From Lachnospiraceae bacterium A2 (GTDB lineage: Bacteria > Bacillota > Clostridia > Lachnospirales > Lachnospiraceae), in NCBI GenBank assembly GCA_000403315.2, contig KE159636.1, forward strand, positions 2,579,797-2,643,796: a stretch of DNA of 64,000 nt, read 5' to 3'. The position numbers and the translations under genes are program-made. A model generated the notes under the pieces. The model worked only from the letters and a program-made list of their open reading frames with translations. It ran no database searches and was not told where the DNA came from. Positions 59,755-64,000 of the stretch are shown one piece after another (position 1 is the first letter of the stretch; the number at the start of each line of letters is the position of its first letter).

Positions 59755-60051
59755 TTATCTCGGAAGCTTGATTTTCGGATTTTTTTTGGATGGCCGGTAC
59801 AGTACAATTTTCTTCCCAATCACTTGCACTACTCCAGACCTTGTGCGCCCAGCCATTGTGTCTGCAATCTCATTTGGGTCGTCAAAGCAGTTTTTTAAGA
59901 CTGAAAGCTTGATGATTTCCCTTTTTTCCAGCGCCTCATCCACGGCATTTACCAGTTCCGGGGTCAGGCTTGCTTTCCCCACCTGGAAAATAGGATCTAT
60001 GCCGTTAGCCAAGCTTTTTAAATAAGCGCGCTGTTTACTTGTGATATTCAT
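59755..60051 (-). CDS. yhbY: CRM-domain ribosome assembly protein YhbY
   Basis: A 98-residue protein that is nearly all CRM domain (KQRAYLKSLANGIDPIFQVG; the conserved GxxG-like loop is in MAGRTRSGVVQVIGKKIVLY). It binds precursor ribosomal RNA during large-subunit assembly. It lies between obgE and nadD as in many Firmicutes. Confidence 0.95.
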   Translation of the reverse strand: MNITSKQRAYLKSLANGIDPIFQVGKASLTPELVNAVDEALEKREIIKLSVLKNCFDDPNEIADTMAGRTRSGVVQVIGKKIVLYRPSKKNPKIKLPR

Positions 60052-60072
60052 ATATTATTCCTTTCCTGTGCC

Positions 60073-61359
60073 CTATTTATAATAATCAAATTCATGGCCG
60101 TACATCCGCACCGTGTCCCCTTCTGAAATGCCTGCCTTTTCCAATTCCTCCAAGATCCCATGTTCCCGTAGGAATTTTTGGAAAAACAGGAAGCCTTTTT
60201 CGGAATCAATATTGGTATATCCCAACATTTTTTCTATCTTCGGCCCTTCCGCTATATAAACATTGTCTTTTGCGTCATATTCTACCGTAAAGGAACCGCT
60301 CTGGAATTCCTTGGTTTCCGGGTAAAATTCCTGTTCATAGACAACAGGGGCTTGGTCTAATTTCCCCAACATCTCATTTACATAATACAATAGTTCTTTC
60401 AAGCCCTGACCGCTGACTGCGGATATCGGGAATACTTGGATCCCTTTTGGCTCAAATTCTGCTTTTAATACAGGAAGGGCACTTTCTGCCTCGTCAAAAA
60501 TGGCATCAATTTTATTTGCTGCAATCACCTGCGGCTTTTCCATCAATTTCGGGTTGAAATTTTCCAGTTCCTGATTGATGGCATAAATATCCGCAATGGG
60601 ATCCCTGCCTTCTACAGAAGCGGCGTCCACAATGTGTATCATAACCTTGGTGCGTTCAATGTGTTTTAGGAATGCGTGTCCTAGCCCCACTCCTTCGGAT
60701 GCCCCTTCAATCAGCCCCGGGATATCAGCAATCACAAAGCCGTTTGTCCCATCCAGGTCCACTACCCCTAAGTTGGGGTTTAAGGTAGTAAAATGGTAAT
60801 TGGCTATTTTCGGCTGAGCGTTTGTCACTCTGGACAACAGGGTTGATTTCCCTACATTTGGGAAGCCTACAAGCCCCACGTCCGCAATGACCTTTAACTC
60901 CAAGCGTACCTCCAGCTCAATCCCGGGCTGTCCTGGCTGGGCATATTTGGGAGCCTGCATGGTTGCAGTTGCAAAATGCTGGTTGCCAAGCCCTCCCCTG
61001 CCGCCCTTAAGGATAATCTGCCTGCGGTTTTCCCCAGACATGTCCGCGATAACTTTATCGCTCTCGGCATCCCGGATAATTGTCCCAGCCGGGACTTTTA
61101 TGACTAAGTCTTCCCCATTCCTGCCATGGCAGTTGCGCTTTCTTCCGTCTTCCCCATGCCCAGCAGCATATTTCCTCTTATGCCGGAAGTCATTTAAAGT
61201 ATTCAGCCCGTCGTCCACCTGAAAAATCAAGTTTCCGCCATGGCCGCCGTCCCCACCGTCCGGGCCGCCGTTGGGCACATATTTTTCACGCCGGAAAGAA
61301 ACATGGCCGTCCCCGCCTTTTCCTGATTTTATAATAATTTTAGCACTGTCTGCAAACAT
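60073..61359 (-). CDS. obgE: GTPase ObgE/CgtA
   Basis: A 428-residue GTPase for late 50S assembly and stress control. The glycine-rich Obg fold (about 1-158; FRREKYVPNGGPDGGDGGHG) precedes the G domain (G1 GFPNVGKST, G3 DIPGLIEGA, G4 NKID) and a C-terminal OCT domain (about 345-428). Its start follows TAGGAGG. It lies downstream of rpmA on the same strand. Confidence 0.97.
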   Translation of the reverse strand: MFADSAKIIIKSGKGGDGHVSFRREKYVPNGGPDGGDGGHGGNLIFQVDDGLNTLNDFRHKRKYAAGHGEDGRKRNCHGRNGEDLVIKVPAGTIIRDAESDKVIADMSGENRRQIILKGGRGGLGNQHFATATMQAPKYAQPGQPGIELEVRLELKVIADVGLVGFPNVGKSTLLSRVTNAQPKIANYHFTTLNPNLGVVDLDGTNGFVIADIPGLIEGASEGVGLGHAFLKHIERTKVMIHIVDAASVEGRDPIADIYAINQELENFNPKLMEKPQVIAANKIDAIFDEAESALPVLKAEFEPKGIQVFPISAVSGQGLKELLYYVNEMLGKLDQAPVVYEQEFYPETKEFQSGSFTVEYDAKDNVYIAEGPKIEKMLGYTNIDSEKGFLFFQKFLREHGILEELEKAGISEGDTVRMYGHEFDYYK

Positions 61360-61401
61360 GTTTCCTCCTAATTTAACCTCTTGTGCGAGTGTGCATCCCT
61401 A

Positions 61402-61487
61402 TTTTCATCTTATAGGAAATCCAAAGGAGTTTCCCATAAGATGAAAAGAATAGACCCGGCTATGCAGTCGAGTCTATCCATCCAATC
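61402..61487. terminator. Paired hairpins between rpmA and obgE
   Basis: Two stems in a 270-base gap. One has perfect 12-base arms TTTTCATCTTAT (61402-61413) and ATAAGATGAAAA (61436-61447) with an inner GGAAA/TTTCC. The second has ATAGAC (61450-61455) and GTCTAT (61482-61487) with extra pairing inside. They probably attenuate or process the rpmA-obgE message. Nothing else is seen in the gap. Confidence 0.5.
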
Positions 61488-61631
61488 CTGTAAAACTAAG
61501 ATATCCTGTTACTGTCCATATCATGCAGCATCTGGGCAGTAAAAGCAGCAAAACTAACTTCCATCCTCCATGCACGGTATCTGTAATCTTTGAGAACTGC
61601 CGCAGGGATGGAACTGGACTGTACATCCTTT

Positions 61632-61922
61632 CTATTCGTTGCTTGCTACTGGATATACAGAAGCCTGTTTCCTGCTTCTTCCTTTTCTCTCAAATTTCAG
61701 GATGCCGTCAACTTTTGCGAACAATGTGTCATCTCCGCCTCTCCCAACATTCACGCCCGGGTGAATCTTGGTTCCGCGCTGCCGGTATAAAATGTTCCCA
61801 GCCTTTACAAACTGACCGTCCGCCCGTTTTGCGCCTAACCGTTTGGATTCAGAATCCCTTCCGTTCTTGGTAGATCCAACTCCCTTTTTATGGGCAAAAA
61901 ATTGAAGGTTCATATTCAACAT
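61632..61922 (-). CDS. rpmA: Ribosomal protein bL27
   Basis: A 96-residue bL27 with the Firmicute N-terminal extension: [10 protein letters not shown], then mature [20 protein letters not shown]. The protease Prp cuts after Ala10; the extension must be removed for peptidyl-transferase-centre contact. The prp gene lies directly upstream in the same run. Confidence 0.98.
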   Translation of the reverse strand: MLNMNLQFFAHKKGVGSTKNGRDSESKRLGAKRADGQFVKAGNILYRQRGTKIHPGVNVGRGGDDTLFAKVDGILKFERKGRSRKQASVYPVASNE

Positions 61923-61925
61923 GTC

Positions 61926-62255
61926 CTACACCTCCTCAAATGTAAGCCTGATATATTCAGTTCCATAATTTTCCTGTATTCCCTGTAAGCCTAAAACCAG
62001 TGAACGTATCAGCAGCAGCGATTCCTTGGAATACCCTTCCCGCAAGGAAAAATCAATCAGGCCGCTTTCCGGGTCGGTTTCAATATCAAAGCTGTCAGAA
62101 ACAAGCGTTTCCACTGAATTGATGGTATTGAGCACCAGCACAGAAACTGCAGCGCATACAATGTCCTCCCCTGCCTGGGCATATCCGGCATGCCCAAGGC
62201 ACCGGAATGCTGTATACTCTTGTCCACTGTTTTCATAAACTGTTATAGTAACCAT
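61926..62255 (-). CDS. prp: Ribosomal-processing cysteine protease Prp
   Basis: A 109-residue cysteine protease with the dyad His22 (LGHAGYA) and Cys34 (EDIVCAAVSVL). It removes the bL27 extension and is encoded between rplU and rpmA, as usual in Firmicutes. Three bases separate it from rpmA. Confidence 0.95.
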   Translation of the reverse strand: MVTITVYENSGQEYTAFRCLGHAGYAQAGEDIVCAAVSVLVLNTINSVETLVSDSFDIETDPESGLIDFSLREGYSKESLLLIRSLVLGLQGIQENYGTEYIRLTFEEV

Positions 62256-62270
62256 AACAATCCCTATCGA

Positions 62271-62576
62271 TTAGCCATTAATTTTTTCGATTTTCACCTT
62301 GGTGAAGGACTGTCTGTGTCCCTGCTTCTTATGGTAACCGGTTTTCCTCTTGTACTTGTAAACGATGATTTTCTTGCCCCTGCCGTTATCTACGACGGAA
62401 GCTTCTACAGTAGCGTTGGCTGCATCTTCCCCAACCTTCAGGGAACCGTCATTCACTGCTAATACCTCATCAAAAGTAACCTTTTCACCAGCTTCCAACC
62501 CAAGTTTTTCAATGGTAATGATATCGCCTTCGGATACTTTGTACTGTTTACCACCTGTTGCTATAATTGCGTACAT
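62271..62576 (-). CDS. rplU: Ribosomal protein bL21
   Basis: A 101-residue bL21: [20 protein letters not shown] at the start and [20 protein letters not shown] at the RNA-binding end. Start at 62576, 6 bases after AGGAGGTG; the upstream GTG lies within that site. First of the rplU-prp-rpmA set. Confidence 0.98.
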   Translation of the reverse strand: MYAIIATGGKQYKVSEGDIITIEKLGLEAGEKVTFDEVLAVNDGSLKVGEDAANATVEASVVDNGRGKKIIVYKYKRKTGYHKKQGHRQSFTKVKIEKING

Positions 62577-62680
62577 ATGGCACACCTCCTATTATCATTA
62601 CTCGCCAGTTGTGGTGCTGCAGGCTGCAGCTTTAAAACCTCACTGTGCGGCATACTCATAGAGAATAGCACAAAAATGCC
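62577..62680 (-). ncRNA. Candidate L21 leader RNA
   Basis: The region between rng and rplU on the minus strand contains GAGTATGCCGCACAGTGAGG, a CTGCAGCCTGCAG stem, and GGCGAGTAATGATAATAGGA just before the ribosome site. The position and these blocks recall the ribosomal protein L21 leader of Firmicutes, which is thought to control rplU by feedback. Recognised from memory, not by a covariance search. Confidence 0.55.
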
Positions 62681-62686
62681 GGTAAG

Positions 62687-63898
62687 TCAATGGTTTTTCA
62701 ACTGTTCGGCCAAAGATTTTTTTACTTTTTTACGTGTAATCTCCACTAAATTCAGTTTTGTCATGTCTACCACCTGGACTGGCACAATATCCCCGCACAC
62801 TGCGCTGCGCAGCTTCTGCATCAGCAGTTCCTGGGAACTGTGGGACTTCATATCTATAAAATCCACAATGATAATGCCGGAAAGGTTCCGTAAGCGAAGC
62901 TGGTGGGCGATTTCTTCCGCTGCTTCCAGATTAATGGTAAGGTAATGCTCCTGCACCTGCTTTTTAGAAATGCTTTTTCCAGTATTTACGTCAATCACGG
63001 TGAGGGCCTCGGTAGGCTGTATCACGAGATATCCGCCGGACTTCAGCCAGACACGTTCCTGCAGCGCTTCCTGCAGGCGGCGTTCCAGCCGGTAAAGGCT
63101 GCTTAAGCTTACCATGGCGTCTTCATAGAGGGAAAGTTTCCCTAAATCTTCTGGCTGGTACTTGTCCAAATAACCGTGTATTTTGCTAAAAAGCTCCGGG
63201 CAGTCCGTAAGGATGCCGGAAAGCTGGGACTGGTTCACATCCTTTAACATATGGAGGTATTCCGGTATGCTTTCCTTCAGGCAGGAAAATACAGTGCGGT
63301 GGGGCGCAGTTTCCCGAAGATGGAAAAATTCCTGTTTTAACGCCCCATATTCTTCCAAAATTTCCTCTTTGGGGGCGTCTGCTGCGTTTGTGCGCACAAT
63401 CAGCCCAAATTTCTCCTTTTCCTTTAAGCCTAAGCTTTCCTTTAAGCCTAAAGTTTCCTTTAGTTCCTCCCGTTTCTGGAACCCCAGCTTTTTGGAAATC
63501 CCGATTTTCGTATTTTCACTGGTCAGCACCAGGTATTTCCCGCTTAAATTCAGGTTGGTTGTCACCTTTGGGGGTTTTGATTTGCTGCTCTCCTGCACTA
63601 CCTGCACCACCAGCTCGTCCCCCTGCACCAGCCTTGGGCTGTTGATTTTTTTGACAAACAGGGGCTGCTTCATTTCATCCAAAGGGTAATAGCAGGGCAC
63701 GCCCGGGGCAATCTCAATAAAGGCGGCATTTAAGTTTTTTACAATATTTTTCACCCGGCCAACGTAAATATTCCCAAGGATGCTTTGCCTTCCCTCTGGT
63801 TCCAGGGTAATTTCAAGAAGGCGCTTTTCCGAGCAAAGGGCTGATGCAATATAGGTATGGCTTCCCTTTTGTATTTTAGTGATTAACAGCTTATTCAC
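62687..63898 (-). CDS. rng: Ribonuclease E/G family protein
   Basis: A 403-residue RNase G-like enzyme. An S1-like domain (about 38-125; GNIYVGRVKNIVKNLNAAFI) precedes the catalytic DNase-I-like region with metal-binding Asp in LTVIDVNTGKS and IIIVDFIDM. It lacks RNase E's long tail and ends soon after the catalytic part, without a clear zinc-link CPxC motif. GTG start (TGA of the upstream gene overlaps). It probably processes rRNA and mRNA. Confidence 0.9.
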   Translation of the reverse strand: MNKLLITKIQKGSHTYIASALCSEKRLLEITLEPEGRQSILGNIYVGRVKNIVKNLNAAFIEIAPGVPCYYPLDEMKQPLFVKKINSPRLVQGDELVVQVVQESSKSKPPKVTTNLNLSGKYLVLTSENTKIGISKKLGFQKREELKETLGLKESLGLKEKEKFGLIVRTNAADAPKEEILEEYGALKQEFFHLRETAPHRTVFSCLKESIPEYLHMLKDVNQSQLSGILTDCPELFSKIHGYLDKYQPEDLGKLSLYEDAMVSLSSLYRLERRLQEALQERVWLKSGGYLVIQPTEALTVIDVNTGKSISKKQVQEHYLTINLEAAEEIAHQLRLRNLSGIIIVDFIDMKSHSSQELLMQKLRSAVCGDIVPVQVVDMTKLNLVEITRKKVKKSLAEQLKNH

Positions 63899-64000
63899 GG
63901 AATGTCCTCCCCTAACGCCCCAAGCGGGAGAAATTCCGGGACGTGTTTCCCTTGCTTTTCATAAGAGGCCTTTAATTGGGCCATGTAGTCCCGGTATGCT
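63895..64000 (-). CDS. C-terminal end of a protein upstream of rng (possibly DUF2344)
   Basis: The minus-strand frame from the window edge reads AYRDYMAQLKASYEKQGKHV and on to LGEDIP and a stop that overlaps the rng start (GTGA). Only 34 codons are visible. In Clostridia the gene before rng and rplU is usually the DUF2344 protein associated with a radical SAM enzyme (TIGR03936), and this tail fits; the assignment is from gene order. Confidence 0.5.
   Translation of the reverse strand, partial: AYRDYMAQLKASYEKQGKHVPEFLPLGALGEDIP

Noticed and set aside
1470..61447. TTTCATCTTA inverted repeats at 1470-1497 and 61402-61447 as one family
   Set aside because: Only about 10 bases per arm are shared and the contexts differ; AT-rich stems recur by chance.

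Overview
The window is a chromosomal segment of a Gram-positive, low-to-mid GC Firmicute of the class Clostridia, most likely a Lachnospiraceae member. Support: AGGAGG ribosome sites with frequent TTG/GTG starts, a bL27 with the cleavable N-terminal extension beside its protease Prp, LexA boxes of the CGAAC-N4-GTTCG type, sepF/ylmH and mreBCD-pbp2-minCDE-rodA gene orders, and no outer-membrane genes. No rRNA, tRNA or CRISPR array was seen. The genus is inferred, not proven.

Layout. (1) 1-4.6 kb: two-component system plus ABC exporter (partial response regulator, histidine kinase, ATPase, large FtsX-type permease). (2) 4.6-14.9 kb: an AT-rich accessory zone full of mobile-element scraps. Two 158-bp MITE-like repeats in opposite orientation (4963-5120 and 12175-12332) bracket a MecA-like penicillin-binding protein under two BlaI/MecI-type operators, a second two-component system and a second ABC exporter; 11-bp-spaced heptads in front of both the two-component and the ABC genes suggest one circuit. 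A frameshifted HigA-like antitoxin, a relic PBP tail, a TnpV tail, a TipA-type MerR regulator and a membrane-anchored XRE regulator lie around it. (3) 14.6-23.6 kb: surface functions: a repeat-rich secreted transglutaminase-like protein, an AlgI-type acyltransferase with its DHHW partner, a G5/DUF348 lipoprotein, and a gutted MATE pump. (4) 23.6-35.9 kb: two flavoproteins with an unusual 155-bp overlap, then mutS, an inserted DUF262 + HEPN gene pair, mutL, miaA and a PLP enzyme. (5) 36-46.6 kb: radC and the cell-shape and division cluster mreBCD, pbp2, minCDE, rodA, then mgsA and a D,D-carboxypeptidase. (6) 46.8-54.8 kb: a P-loop protein, DUF378 protein, HlyD-like adaptor, yggS, sepF, ylmH, aroB, lspA, rluD and a cytidylate-kinase-like gene. 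(7) 54-56.7 kb: a XerS-like recombinase with a dif-like 28-bp site upstream and a frameshifted dtd, all enclosed by 43-bp inverted repeats. (8) 56.9-64 kb: divergent LysM/YneA-like and lexA SOS genes, then the minus-strand run rng, rplU, prp, rpmA, obgE, yhbY, nadD, yqeK, rsfS.

The strongest candidates for something new are the DUF262-HEPN pair translationally embedded between mutS and mutL, and the MITE-bracketed PBP / two-component / ABC cassette with its visible regulatory sites. The recombinase locus inside inverted repeats is a third.
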